Shown here piece by piece: positions 25,113 through 36,924 of a DNA stretch of 64,000 nucleotides; position 1 is the first letter of the stretch; each line of letters starts with the position of its first letter. The DNA comes from Halichoerus grypus. Lineage: Eukaryota; Chordata; Mammalia; Carnivora; Phocidae. The DNA lies in contig NC_135714.1 in assembly GCF_964656455.1 (NCBI RefSeq), forward strand, positions 58,615,850 to 58,679,849, given 5' to 3'. The notes under the pieces were generated by a model. It made no database searches. It was given only the letters and a program-made list of their open reading frames with translations, and was not told where the DNA came from. The position numbers and the translations under genes were made by a program.

Positions 25113-25555
25113 TATAAGTTTTTTTGTAAGTGCTTATCATATTGAGGACTTTAAGCTTTGCTTTGCCTTTGCTGAACCACAGGTGCAATCTCTGTGTAGT
25201 TCTCTGAGCCTTGGATGAGCTTCTTGGAGTTTTTCTCATGTGTGTGTTGTTCAGGGATCAGAGAATTGGGCAGAATTTATAAATACACTTTGAATCTCCA
25301 CTCTGTGGCTTTCTCCTTTTCTGGATATATCCCTTCAATTTTCAGCTGCTGTGGTAACCTCAAACTTTGTGCCTTGATTCCTTAAGCAAGTAGGACTGCA
25401 GATGTCTATCCAAGTTCTAGCTGTCCTGTGTCTAGGAAAGCCTCCAAAATGAGAAACTCTTTGAGTGACCTTCCTGTCTTTCAGATGTCCACTCTCCTCC
25501 AAATCTGTCAGTGTCTAGTGATTCTCCAATGTTTTCCAGATAGCTTTTTTAAATA

Positions 25556-25845
25556 GTAGTTATTTAAAAAAATTTTTTTATTGAGGTATAATTGTCATAT
25601 AACATTGTATTAGTTTCAGGTGTATAACACAGTGCTTCAATATCTGCATATGATCACCACAATAAGTCTAGTGAACATGTTACCATACATAGTTACAAAT
25701 TTTTTTTTTCTTGTGATAAGAACTTTCAAGATCCATTCTCTTAGCAATTTTCAAATATGCAACACAATGTCATTAACTATAATCATCAAGCTGTATATTA
25801 CATCAGTAATGTACGTTACAACTATAGGTCATTGTTTTTTATGTA
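25556..25845 (-). mobile_element. L1MA-type 3'UTR fragment
   Basis: 'TTATTGAGGTATAATTGTCA', 'GTTTCAGGTGTATAACACAG' and 'GTCATTAACTATAATCATCA' are the reverse complement of the common L1MA 3'UTR. Confidence 0.85.
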
Positions 25846-25899
25846 TGTTTTCCAGTGTTTACAGTTATTGTCTGTGAGAAGTTTGTCCAATATAAACTA

Positions 25900-26420
25900 C
25901 TTCATGATGATCAGAAATGGAACCTACTTTAAATAATGTGGTCAGAATAATCCTTACAGATAATGTAGGATTTAAGCAAAGATTTGAAAAAAGGGAGGGA
26001 AATAGCTGAAATGACTGTTTGTTTTAAAGTCCCCAGGCAGACAGAAGAACTATAGCCAATTTGGGAAATGCCTGATATGTTTGAAGGACAGCAAGAAGAG
26101 CAGAATGATGCCAATTAGAATAAGATGAGGGAAAAGTAACCAGTGATGAGATCAGACAGATAACTAGAGTTTTGGAGCAGTACAGATCATGTAGGGTCTT
26201 GTTTGCCATTGTAAGGAAATAGGAAGCATTGCAGGGTTTTGAAAAGAAGACTTTTGTGATGTAAAATGCATTTCAAAAGTATGACCCTATTGCTATTTTG
26301 TAAATAGATTGTATGGATGCAAATATACGGATGCAAATGTAAAAGCAGGGAATTAACTAGGAGGCTGTTGTAAGAATTCATAGGCAAGATAATGGCCACT
26401 CAAACCAGACTAGTATCAAT
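25900..26420. repeat. Probable ancient repeat (L2-class), family unclear
   Basis: Phrases such as 'TCATGTAGGGTCTTGTTTGCC' and 'TTGCAGGGTTTTGAAAAGAAG' recall a common decayed mammalian repeat. ORFs here are under 71 codons. Confidence 0.4.
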
Positions 26421-26424
26421 GGAC

Positions 26425-27170
26425 ACGGTGAGACTATTGAAGTACTAGATCTATTATAAAAGGAAATTCAACAGATTTTCCAATGGAGTGGATGTTGGGT
26501 GTGAGTCAGAATGGCTCCATACTTTTTTTGGCAAGCAGCTCAGAAGGATGGAATTGCCATCAACTGAGATGGAGAAAGCTACGGGTGAATCAGTTTAATG
26601 AGAAAAGATCTGTGCTCTAAAAGGTTCACACTCATAAGTGAGAGAGACAGTTAAATGGCTAATGTTATCAACTAACTGAACTAATGTGCTAAGTACTTTT
26701 TATAGCAGTTTTGTGGGAGAGCAGAGGAGAAAAATAACATTTCAATTTATGATGAAGGAACAGGTAGCAATCAATCAATGTGTTGAGGAATGACTAGGGT
26801 GGGAAAGAACAGGGAAGAAGGAATTAATTATGGAAGAGTCAGCATGCATTTCGTGAACAATAGCACAGAAATGCAAAGTTAATGTTAAGGGAATGAAGGA
26901 ATGGGACACTGCTTGATATACTAGAGAGAAGGCGATGTGATGATGGTGGATGGGAGAGGGAGGGAGCGCTTGGAGAGGAGGAAGATAAGAAAAAGATATA
27001 ACCAGGCTGATGATGGTATTATTTACTATGCTAATGAGCTTGCACTTTTCCAACAGTCATTGAGGCAGTGGAAGGAGGTACTTTTAAACAGTAACAGAAA
27101 AATCCTTGGATGGAAAATAAACCAATAATTTGTTCTTTTTTTTTCCTGTTCTTTGTCCAAAGGCAATTAA
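26425..27170. other. Intron, mostly unassigned
   Basis: No gene. The 92-codon minus-strand ORF (26775-27053) resembles no family known to me. Confidence 0.4.
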
Positions 27171-27177
27171 ACATTAA

Positions 27178-27178
27178 C

Positions 27179-27230
<52 letters not shown>

Positions 27231-27264
27231 TGCACACACATACATACACACAATCATACACACA
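27178..27264. repeat. Compound (TA)n(CA)n microsatellite
   Basis: TA dinucleotides with one TG interruption pass into CA/CATA repeats over about 87 bp. Confidence 0.95.
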
Positions 27265-27800
27265 GTGGAGTAGTTGCATAGAGTGGTCTCTCAAGGCATT
27301 CCCTGTGCTGTTCTATTGCAATGTTATGGTTATAATTTGAAGGCTTTTTTTTTTTTTTTTTCTGGCATGATTTAATGACCTCTCAAGATCATAAGTAGAG
27401 GGAAACACAAAGTGAATAATGCCAGTTTTCCCATTCATTTGGGTAGGATATTAACTGGTTATTTATTTGCCAATGTATTCTGTGGGTCAAAAATGTTTTA
27501 TAACCACTGTGAAAAAATTGATGTTACTGAGTCTCGTGATTATTTCTTCAAGTCATGGCCCCAAGAGTGAAACTTCAGGGGACTTTCAGTAGCAGTCAGT
27601 CATGAGCACAAAATGTATTTATTTCCCTTACTCATATAAGAAAATATGCAGTGCTTTTCTGCATGGGTTTGGGCATGTTTTAACCTAGGAATTGTGTTGT
27701 ATTTGGAGGCCTAGAAGAAAGAGTGCGTTCCTTGGTATATGTTAGGATTATCAAATGTCTTGATTAGAAGGGATGGGGGACCCCTTCTGATTTTAACTTT

Positions 27801-28007
27801 TTTAAAAAATACTTTATTTATTTATTTATTTAGAGAGGGGCAAAGAGAGAGTGTGAGAAGAGGGAGGGGCAGAGGGAGAGAGAGAGAGAATCTCAAGCAG
27901 CCTCTGTGCTGAGCCCAACACAGGGCTTGATCTCATGACCCTGAGATCATGACCTGAGCCAAAATCAAGAGTCAGACAGTCAACTGACTGAGCCACCCAG
28001 GCACCCC
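27801..28007 (-). mobile_element. Can-SINE, older copy
   Basis: A-rich reversed tail (ATTTATTTATTTATTTAGAG), GA-rich body, and head CTGAGCCACCCAGGCACCCC. Imperfect TSD ATTTTAACTTTT / GTTTTAATTTTT. Confidence 0.92.
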
Positions 28008-28739
28008 CAGTTTTAATTTTTGAATGGTATTTGAGATGATTGATATTTATGACTTCGATATACAGAAGGAAAAACTGACTTTAGGGCAAAAAGATACAGA
28101 TTTTAATTCTGGATCTTCCTCTTAGTAGTGGTTTGAGATTGGCTGCATCTCAAACTCTTTGAGCTTTGTCTTTAAAATGGAGATGATAATACCATTTCCA
28201 TTTTAGTCCCCAGTAACTATGAATATCAAAAAGGAAGTGGATGTGCTAGTAACATGAACATTGTAAAATTCTCTGTAAATGTAAGTTGTGCTCATTTGCA
28301 TTATTGCCATTCACTGTACATTACATAATAAAAGGTATATCCTTCGTGGCAAAGGATGCAAGTGAGATTTAATTCACTGCTGAGATAACATAGAATTATA
28401 TAAAAATGTATGTATGTATATATGATATATGAATTGGTTTCCTTGATTCTTATGATCTTAATTTTTTTAAATCTACTCATATAGGTTCTTTTCCTTTTAG
28501 ACTAAATAAACTCAGTTTTCATGGGCTCTCTATGTCACATCTTTGTATGTCCACACATCTGTCTTTTAAACACCTATTACTAAAGTGTCTTAAGAGGAAA
28601 TTGTTTGGAAATGGTGGCCTGGTTATGAACTGAGCTGCAGTTTAAGAAGTACCTAAGAGGACAGGTCTATAATCACCAGTCTCTAGTGCTAGCCTCCGCA
28701 TTCTCACATGCTTACAAAGCTTCTTAAGAATTTTAGCTG

Positions 28740-28938
28740 TGGGGGCGCTTGGGTGGCTCAGTTGTTAAGCGTCTGCCTTTGGCTCAAGTCATGGTCCCAG
28801 GGTCCTGGGATCGAGTCCCACATCAGGCTCCCTGCTCAGCAGGAAGCCTGCTTCTCCCTCTCCCACTCCCCCTGCTTGTGTTCCCTCTCTCACTGTGTCT
28901 CTCTGTGTTAAATAAATAAAATCTTTAAAAAAAAAAAA
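28740..28938 (+). mobile_element. Can-SINE, first of a tandem pair
   Basis: GGGGGCGCTTGGGTGGCTCAG head to poly-A. The flanking copies of AAGAATTTTAGCTG (28726-28739 and 28939-28952) are its TSD. Confidence 0.95.
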
Positions 28939-28952
28939 AAGAATTTTAGCTG

Positions 28953-29122
28953 CGGGGCACCTGGGTTAGGTTAGGTGTCTGCCTTTGGCTCAGGTCGTGG
29001 TCCTGGGATCGAGTTCTGCATCGGGCTTCCTGCTCAGCGGGGAGTCTGCTTCTCCTTCTGCCTCTCACCCTACTTGTGCTCTCTCTCTCACTCTCAAATG
29101 AATAAAATCTTAAAAAAAAAAA
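28953..29122 (+). mobile_element. Can-SINE, second of a tandem pair
   Basis: Head CGGGGCACCTGGGTTAGG with an internal loss in the head, then the body and poly-A. It is flanked by AAGAATTTTAGCTG at 28939-28952 and 29123-29136, the same target sequence as its neighbour. Confidence 0.95.
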
Positions 29123-29136
29123 AAGAATTTTAGCTG

Positions 29137-29808
29137 AGATTTGTTACAACTGCAGTGTTATTGTTAGTGAATGGAAGAGCACAGACCAGTAGATGGTGAC
29201 ATTCAGTGTAGCTCAGGCTTATCAGTAAGAGGATGGCTCTCTAAACCTGCGTTCTTTCCATCAATGGCTAGTCCATGCATACATTAGCCAATTTTAAACC
29301 TAGAAATGAACTAATTTAAGCCGTAGCTCAATAATGGAGATCTCAAATGCAATTGTTTTTCTTTTCATTTACAAAGCTTTTGATCAACTATAAAAATATC
29401 CTTGGCATGAAGCTTCTGCGTGAGTGGTCAATGTCTAACAAATGAATCATCAATATCATCCAGATTAAAAAAGAAACCACTGTTTTTATCCTCAAATAGT
29501 AAATTAAACATGTGATTTTTAAGAAGTTTTACTAGAACCTATATAATCATCTTCTGGTTTCAGAGAAAACAGATGGAGACTTACTCTGCTAGAACATTAT
29601 AGAATAAACACAGTTATTGAAAGTGAACAACTGTTGATTGGAGAGACATTCCAAAGACCCAATTTCTATATGAACGTAATTCAAATTACTACTTATATAT
29701 ATGTAAAAGACTTTGGTAGTTTAATGCTGGCAAATTGGATTTAAAGTAAAATGGCAGTAGTATCCCATTTAGAATACAAAAGATCTAAGGTACAAGGCAT
29801 AGCTCTTT
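29137..29808. other. Intron, nothing recognised
   Basis: No credible ORF or repeat. It contains a near-CTCF string CCAGTAGATGGTGA that fails at one core position. Confidence 0.5.
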
Positions 29809-29864
29809 TTTTTTTTTTAAAGATTTTATTTATTTGACAGAGAGAGACACAGCGAGAGAGACAC
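29809..29864 (-). mobile_element. Can-SINE, 5'-truncated fragment
   Basis: Poly-T, AAAGATTTTATTTATTTGAC and AGAGAGAGACACAGCGAGAG only. The tRNA-like head is missing. Confidence 0.85.
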
Positions 29865-30123
29865 ACACATCCATTGTGTGATGAACAAAGAAACTTTTAT
29901 GTAGCAAATAATACCTTTATTTCAGTATATTAGGCACATGGGCTAATCGTTGGGTTTAGGGGAAGCCTTATTATTTTTACTTATTACCTTTCAAGATGAG
30001 ATGATGATTGGCATCTCCTATCTCTTTTGATTAGTTTATTACTCTTATTATGTTCTTTTCCTTCCAAATAGAAACCAAAATGATATTTTGGATATCAATG
30101 TGCTAGTGCTTCAGATAAAGGAG

Positions 30124-30125
<2 letters not shown>

Positions 30126-30157
<32 letters not shown>
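30126..30157. repeat. (GT)n microsatellite
   Basis: About 15 uninterrupted GT units. It lies roughly 480 bp upstream of the 30636 exon. Confidence 0.95.
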
Positions 30158-30635
30158 TTTGCTTTTTTGTTATGTCATTTGGGAGGAAGTTAGGCACACT
30201 AATGATGTTATGATTATTTTAATACCAACAAAGCCCTTTTAATCTATAATGCTGGAAATATTTAATAGAAGCAGAATTGTGGAAATGTCCTGTATGGGAA
30301 AAACATAGATTTAAACTACTAAGTAGGTAAACTTATTGAGGCAAAGACTTAGGACCTGGCTGTTTCCAGGTCTCATTGACATTGTTTTATTTCACACATT
30401 TTTCCCTTTACTGGGCCAGCCATTTCCGGCCCTGCAATTGTCTAAACTCTTAAGGGTGGTTAATTATAGCCATCAGCCAAGAGCACTTTGGCTATTTTGG
30501 TGGAAAGAAAAAGGACAGAGTAATGATTTTACACCTTTCCTGAAGCCAAATCATAATGTAGGTCTGCAGATTTCAAGTAAAGACCTCCAAAGAAATGACC
30601 ATTTTAAAATTCGACCAATTTTATGTACTTTTCAG

Positions 30636-30788
30636 ACCATGTGGACGAGCGAACAGTGTGCAATGGAATTGCCCCTGAAAAAGATGTAGATGGATTTCAT
30701 ATTATTAATATTGGAAGATTGTGCCTTGATCAGCATTCTCTCATACCTGCCACTGCCAGTGCTGTTTGGGAAATCATCAAGAGGACAG
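30636..30788 (+). CDS. MTHFD2L: MTHFD2L exon (probably exon 4): KDVDG catalytic segment
   Basis: This 153-bp exon has acceptor TGTACTTTTCAG and donor ACAG|GTTGGT, phase 1 at both ends. It encodes [20 protein letters not shown], then [20 protein letters not shown] and [12 protein letters not shown]. The Asp of KDVDG corresponds to the catalytic-site Asp (Asp125 in MTHFD1). The stretch then crosses from the folate domain into the helix leading to the NAD-binding Rossmann domain. The donor GTTGGT departs from the GTRAGT consensus at position +3 (T for purine) and at +4, so it is predicted to be weak. It follows an 18.1-kb intron and precedes a 1.2-kb intron. Confidence 0.95.
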
Positions 30789-31973
30789 GTTGGTAACTTG
30801 AGGTCCATGGGACATGGGTGCTGAGGGCCACACTGAGCATTTGTGCAGTGCCCTGATGGAACCATTTCACTACTGAGTGAAAGAGAATGATAAGCCATAG
30901 AACTTCAGTCCATAGAAAGTTGTAAAGTTATAGAAGTCAAAGAATAACCCAAAGTAAAATAAAATGAAAAATGCATGCCAGGTTACAGGTAACTGCCATT
31001 GCACCTTGTAGGAGTGAATTTTCCCAAGAGTAGGTTTGTCTCCCTACTTTTAAATTATACTTAATGTGCATTTTCCAAAATGAATTGTAGTTTTCCTTAC
31101 CTTTAAAAACAAAATGCGGTGATCATATTTGAGCCATCTCTAATGACCTAGGTTTTTACTATAGACATTTACATTTGAACTGTGCTCTAAATACAGTAAT
31201 ACTCTCTTGAACCCTTGAGGTGTATAGAGAAATGTTTATCTCTACATTAATCAATTCCATACTGCTTTTATGTTTGTGATCGTCCTGCCTCCCTGACTGT
31301 CCCTTCCATTTCTGACAGCATCTTCTCCTTTCAAATCTGCTGTTTTCTAACGGAAGGAGAAAATTTCCAAGAGAAAACAGATCCTAGAACCATCCTTTTA
31401 GGATATTACTACTTGTAAAAACCTTAATTCTAACTTCTTCATTTTACTTATGAAGCAACTGTGCCCAAACAAAGTAGAGTGTGTTATATTTGCAAGCTTT
31501 ATCTTTCAGACCTTTTTGAGTCCCTAAAATTCAGCACCTCTTTCCTATGGGGTAAAGGCATGAGCTTTGTAAAAAAATACACTTTTTCCCACTTCATTTT
31601 GTTCCAGATTTGCTAAAAGTTTGATTGCCGATTAAGCTCGACATTGTTGTACTTTGCTTACTTTATAATTAGTAGTTAATATATTTTAAGTCTTTGCATG
31701 TCTAACTCTTCATGTGAATCTCCATGTTTAAAAGTAATTTAATGGCAACTTGAAAATGTAGTTTTTTAACAAGGACAATTATAGAGGAAGTGACAAAGCC
31801 AAGAAGCGTAAAAAGAATATTTATAAATAATGAATGTGGGCACATTATAGACAAGCCACACAATAACTCAAATTTCATTAGAAGTTTTTAAAGAATGTTT
31901 TAGTTGGCTGTTCAAATGTTTAATCTGCTTCTTGTTGTTGATTCTTTATTTAAATCAAACTCTGTGTTTTAAG

Positions 31974-32081
31974 GAATTGAAACATTTGGGAAAAATGTGG
32001 TTGTAGCTGGAAGATCCAAGAATGTAGGGATGCCCATTGCCATGCTTTTACACACTGATGGAGAGCACGAACGGCCGGGAG
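31974..32081 (+). CDS. MTHFD2L: MTHFD2L exon (probably exon 5): Rossmann loop of NAD site
   Basis: This 108-bp exon has acceptor CTGTGTTTTAAG (AAG rather than CAG) and donor GGAG|GTAGGT, phase 1 at both ends. It encodes GIETFGKNVVVAGRSKNVGM, then PIAMLLHTDGEHERPG. GRSKNVGMP is the dinucleotide-binding turn. The following HTDGEHERPGG insertion is characteristic of the mitochondrial MTHFD2/MTHFD2L enzymes. In MTHFD2, nearby Arg and Asp side chains hold the phosphate and Mg2+ that allow use of NAD. The 25.7-kb intron after it holds most of the young transposons in the window. Confidence 0.95.
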
Positions 32082-32099
32082 GTAGGTTGGACCTTGATT

Positions 32100-33010
32100 C
32101 CATATACTCTTGCGATTTTCTTCGTTCTTAAAATCATCAGGTCAGGATGCTTGGAAATGTGACTTGGTATATTCATGGGTTTATGCAAATAAAGGCTTCC
32201 TTTCTTCCTCATCTAATGACATGAGCACCTTGAAAGTGAATAAAATAATTGCTGGAAATACATGGCCCCTTTGTCCCTATTACTATTATTTTAGCCATAT
32301 ACACTTCCTTTAAATAATTGACAATATAAACATTAAGAAAAGTGGAAAGCCACTAAATACATAACAGTCACATGTTGATAGACTTCTGCATGCTCACACA
32401 CACATGCACACATGCACACACACACCCATACCCACAGACACTCACAAAGCCCTATGGAAAAAGAAACCCAGTGATGACATATCACTTATCTAAAATGATG
32501 AATGAGACTTCTGAATATTGCTTTCTCCTTCCTGGGCCTAAGAATTTAAATATTGCCACTAATCAAAATGTATGTGTGGATCATAGTAAATTAGGGCCTG
32601 ATGATGACTCCAGGGAACTTTAAAAAGCCTTAGTCTTGAGGAGCTCTTTGAAAGGCCAAATCTAGTAATATGCACACAGTTTTCATAGTGAACATCTACA
32701 GTTCTAGTGTTACTATTCACTTGTAACTTAATCTACTAGTGCTTATCTGTCTCTTAGGATATAATATATTGATTCATATTTGCCTTTATGCAGTAATTTC
32801 TATGTTAAGCAAGTTAAAATAACCAGAAACGTTTACCTAGGTATACCGTTTTTGTTGGAAAATTTTGACTTGGTGTCAGTGTGTAATTTTTTTCTTCATT
32901 TTCAGCATTTTATTTTCTTATCTCATCGATAACATAACAAGCAGCATTATGTCACTCCACAACTTGCATGGTACTTTCTCATAAGCCATCTTATTTTGTT
33001 CTCAGTCATT
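32100..33010. other. Intron, with a (CA)n-rich patch
   Basis: A loose CA/CATG microsatellite lies at about 32393-32432. Otherwise nothing is recognised; ORFs are short. Confidence 0.5.
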
Positions 33011-33019
33011 CTGGCATAT

Positions 33020-33125
33020 ATTAATATTACTTACATTTTGCAGCTAAGAGAAATGATCTTTAGAGAGTTCAGGTGACTTACCCAAGGCCACACAAGGAAA
33101 TGGTGAATCCAGAGCTGGCAGCTGG
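33020..33125 (-). repeat. MIR fragment
   Basis: 'TTACATTTTGCAGCTAAGAG' and 'CTTACCCAAGGCCACACAAG' follow the minus-strand MIR. Confidence 0.75.
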
Positions 33126-33370
33126 ATGCTGACTGTGTTTAGGAGGATAGACTTGGGGGTCAGACCCCTCTCCTGCCACGCCCTGTGTCCTTGGATGAGA
33201 CATTTATGCCATACAAGTCACCACTTCCCATATCCGTAAAGTGCAAATAATATTAATATTTCCTTCACTGGGTTATTGTGAATGTTAGATGAGATATGAA
33301 CATAAAGCTCTAACTATAGTGCCCAACATATTAAATTAAGTGCTTGGTAAGTGTGAACTGTGGCTATTAC
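33126..33370 (+). repeat. MIR
   Basis: 'GTGTCCTTGGATGAGACATT', 'GTAAAGTGCAAATAATATTA' and 'TATAGTGCCCAACATATTAA' follow the plus-strand MIR. It lies head to head with the previous fragment. Confidence 0.75.
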
Positions 33371-33374
33371 TATT

Positions 33375-35300
33375 ATTTCCATTATATGCTTAACTTAATA
33401 ATCTATGGCCATATTAACTGTAAGGTGTGGAGTTACATGATCCAAGGCTGATGATATATTCTTTACCTTCATTTGAAATTTTACTGTCTTTTTCTGGTGG
33501 GTTTTATGTTTGCTTTTTTTGGATTAAATCTAGTCTTTGTTGCAATAATTTGCATAAACATAGAATTTATGAAGTCTGTAAAGTATTTGATTAGAAATAT
33601 GACGTCATAATATTCCAAATCATACTTTCCGTTGTACTTTTCTTATAGATATCAATATATTGTATGCTAATTTCTTGATAAGTTTCCATTGTCTTAAGTA
33701 CCTAAGTCTAAGAAAATCAATTTATCCCTTCTTTATGAAATTTTAAATTAGACATCCCTATGTCATAATACATATTAATTTTGTAAATATTTTACACTTT
33801 GTATTATAAAATATTCTCATGAATGCATGTTAAAAATTGAATAAAAGTGGAATTAGTTATAATACCGGTCACTTATAGGCCAGGTAGTTAAATTTCCATT
33901 TATTATAGCAGCACCTAGGGCCGTTATAATTACAGTATCTAAAAGGTAATAAATTATATTAAAAATGATGTTGAGCAGTTTGCAACATGAGTGGTATTTA
34001 ATCTTATGCATATTTAATGGGAGTGTGGTGACATACATGATTAATATAATGAATTGTTGAGAGCTGCTTACTGAAGATTTGGAGTCTGTGGGAAAGTTAA
34101 TATTTCAAACGTCCCTGTCTGTTAGAGCAGTAATTATGTGCAGTGACTACATGTGCATTGTTAGCTAATGGAGATAATGAAGGGGGATTAACTCGGCAAA
34201 TTCATATCTATAGAACTGTTCTGATGACACTCACAATGTTGAGCATTCAGCTCACACTGTATTTCTTTGCCAGAAGAGATTCAGAATCCTAATGATTCAT
34301 TTGTGTCTTAAAGCCAAAGATAATTGTACTAGAAGAAAAACGGCCATACTGTAATTTAGCTTGATTAATATGTGTCTACTCTTGGCTAGCTTTTAGTCCT
34401 GATTATTTAGGACATAAATCCCAGCTGTTTGGTGAGAAAGAGCTTCTTTTAATTCCTCAAGGGCTTGAAATATTTAAAGGACTGAGAATGTGCTATAAAA
34501 TCTTGAGACAAAAGTTAGTGCTGATGCTCAACACAGCAGGATGCTGCAGGGAGATTATGTTCTCCTGAGGACATCTCCTCGCAGAAGGCTTTGTTGAGGA
34601 CATGGCATTTGAGCCACTCTGTAGTTTCTAGAGAGTAGGTGAGAGATGGTTCTTGTCTTTCAAGAGCTTACAGTGTTGGTGGTAAAGGGAGGGGGGTATA
34701 GATACAGAGGCACACGATATACAAGTATGGGTGTTTTAAATTATAGATAGTCAATGGCACAAAGTAAAATCTGGCATCTCTAAGCAAACATTGCATTTGC
34801 TTAGGGAAGCCTGTGATTAATTGAGGGGATGTAAAGATATTGACAATGGAGAATCTCTTCTCTTGAGCTCCACTCCTTTCATGGATGTTTGAGGGCCATT
34901 GTGACCACCCAGAGGACACTCTGTATTCTTTTAACTTCTTCGTATGTGGTAACCTACCCAGTTTCACCTTTTTTCAGAATGGAAACTGAATACCTTTGGT
35001 ATCAGCCCAATGTCTTTATTTTTAGCTTTATCGTGAGGAAGCAAGAGAGAAGTTCTTGAGTTTCTCTAAAACAGAAATTCCTGCAAGATAACAAAGTACC
35101 ATAATGACCAGGTGTTAAGATTATTACTTGTCATCAAAAGAATACAGAATCTGATTTTATTTCAAGTTTTCTTAGAGTAAATATCTCTTCATATTTTATA
35201 TTCTTATGTAGGACATCGCATCTAAACAGATTCCGCCTAAATGGCCATGACATGGAGTTACATGCTTCTCCTTTAGCTGAAAGATTGTGGTATCATTGCA
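33375..35300. other. Intron; candidate regulatory block at about 33850-34520
   Basis: No repeat is recognised over 33.85-34.5 kb. It is rich in TAAT-core sites (e.g. GCAGTAATTATGTGCAG, TTAGCTAATGGAGATAATG, CTTGATTAATATG). The rest is unassigned intron. Confidence 0.35.
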
Positions 35301-35329
35301 GTCCCTGCATGGATGCAGGGACCTTTTCT

Positions 35330-35549
35330 TTTTTAAAGATTTATTTATTTATTTGAGAGTGAAGTGAGAGTGCTCACACATGTGTTAGCGGTGGCGGAGA
35401 GGGGAGGAGAGGGAGAGAGAATCCCCAGCGGACTCCCCACTGAAAACAGAGGCCGACATGGGGCTCAATCTCACAACCCTGAGATCGATCATGACCTGAG
35501 CCAAAACCAAGAGTCAGACACTCAACCGACTGAGCCACCCACGCGCCCT
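35330..35549 (-). mobile_element. Can-SINE
   Basis: AAAGATTTATTTATTTATTT tail and head CTGAGCCACCCACGCGCCC. TSD GATGCAGGGACCTTTTC (35313-35329) against GATGCAAGGACTTTTTC (35550-35566). Confidence 0.95.
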
Positions 35550-36484
35550 GATGCAAGGACTTTTTCAATAGCATTTTGAAAAGGACAGCAACAAGCTGAT
35601 TATGCTTAGAGGTCTATGGGCTCAGGGATCTTCTTGAATTCACTCAGACAATATGCATTCAGTACTTAATTCTCTGTGAAACGCTGTGCGGAACAGTGGT
35701 AGAAAAGACTTAGTTCTCTGTTTCTGGAAGATGACAGTCTGCATCTGTAGAGTTCATCTTTGGACACAGTTTTCTCCAAACACTGCTTCTGCATTGGTGT
35801 TCAGCTTTTGAATTCAAGCTACCCTTCTGCCACACCTTTCTGTCTATCAGGTCATTTTTATTCAAGGGGCAGCCTATCTAAATGGAAAACCATAAGACAT
35901 TTTGCCAAGAGAATGCCCCTCCTTTGCGAAAATTGGCTCCAGGTGTGAAAACAAACACTTTTGCCAGACTGGGAGCATTATCTCTCACTTGCAGGAGGTG
36001 CTGTCAGGAGGTAACACAGGAGTGGAGGTTCCAGGTAGTGCAACGTGATCTCAGTGGTATGTGTGATTAAGCTCAGCCCAGTGCCAGGTTGGGCCAGGCA
36101 TTCTCGGGTTTCAAAGAGAGGAGCCAAATAGGAACGCCTAGGAATGCAGGAGTCATGCAAAGGCTCACACCACAGGGCCTGAGACTTAGTCTTGTTGGCA
36201 GCAGAGTGGAGTGGGATGTTTGCTACCTCCATGGAATGAACCGTTGTCAAACTGGGGCAGAGAGGATGGCAGGCATTTCGTCACTATTCCTCCCATCCCA
36301 TGACCCCCAAGTGAGAAGGCCCCCGATAAGATATTGGAGATATTATGTCTTGTGATGCCTCCGTGTCCATTAGACCTTACTGAATTCCAGCGCTGAGTTT
36401 GCATAGTGGAAAGTAATAGAAAAAAAAAATGCTTGTTCTTGTCTCCTTTTCTTAGCTGAATAATAAGAGCACTGCTTAATTTTT

Positions 36485-36665
36485 TTTTAAGATTTTATTT
36501 ATTTGAGAGAGAAAGAGTACGAGCCAGGGGGAGGGTCAGAGGGAGAGGGAGAAGCAGACTCTTCATTGAGCAGCGAGCCTGATGTGGGGCTTGATCCCAG
36601 GACCCCTAGAACATGACCTGGGCTGAAGGCAGACACTTAACCGCCTGAGCCACCCAGGCACCCCC
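36485..36665 (-). mobile_element. Can-SINE
   Basis: TAAGATTTTATTTATTTGAG tail and head CTGAGCCACCCAGGCACCCC. TSD AGCACTGCTTAATTTTT (36468-36484) / AGTACTGCTTAATTTTT (36666-36682). Confidence 0.95.
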
Positions 36666-36924
36666 AGTACTGCTTAATTTTTAACATCTCCTAAATTCAG
36701 CCAGCTCTTATCTGGAAAGCACTGTGCTTGGAAAATAGCATGTATTCTTACACCAGGCAGCTGGGACTATGACACTCTTGCAACTAACATTAACCATTAT
36801 TTAAAATGTAAAGTGATGTCTAAGGCTTTCTCTTTCCCTTTCATTTTCTCTCTTTCCCCATGACTTCAGAGTACAAGGCATTTGTTTTATTACCGGCACA
36901 GAGCATCCCTTTTCTAGTGTCTGT

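Larger units (their letters stand above)
22916..25160 (-). mobile_element. Old L1M, antisense, carrying two Can-SINEs
   Basis: Reading from the minus strand, ORF2-like coding scraps run through 23.4-24.4 and 24.6-24.9 kb. One is the 88-codon ORF at 23816-24082, with an RT/C-terminal region string (TVTAIKTVRFWCRDRQTYQW). The 22.9-23.1 kb part is its 3' region or an adjoining old repeat. Many stops. Confidence 0.7.

Noticed and set aside
27178..27264. CRISPR-like or satellite array
   Set aside because: It is a simple dinucleotide microsatellite with no spacer structure.
29190..29205. Third CTCF site (CCAGTAGATGGTGA)
   Set aside because: T replaces the invariant C of GGC in the core.
30336..30689. 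117-codon ORF reading into the 30636 exon as an alternative first exon
   Set aside because: It runs across the acceptor in a frame that does not give MTHFD2L residues; the overlap is chance.
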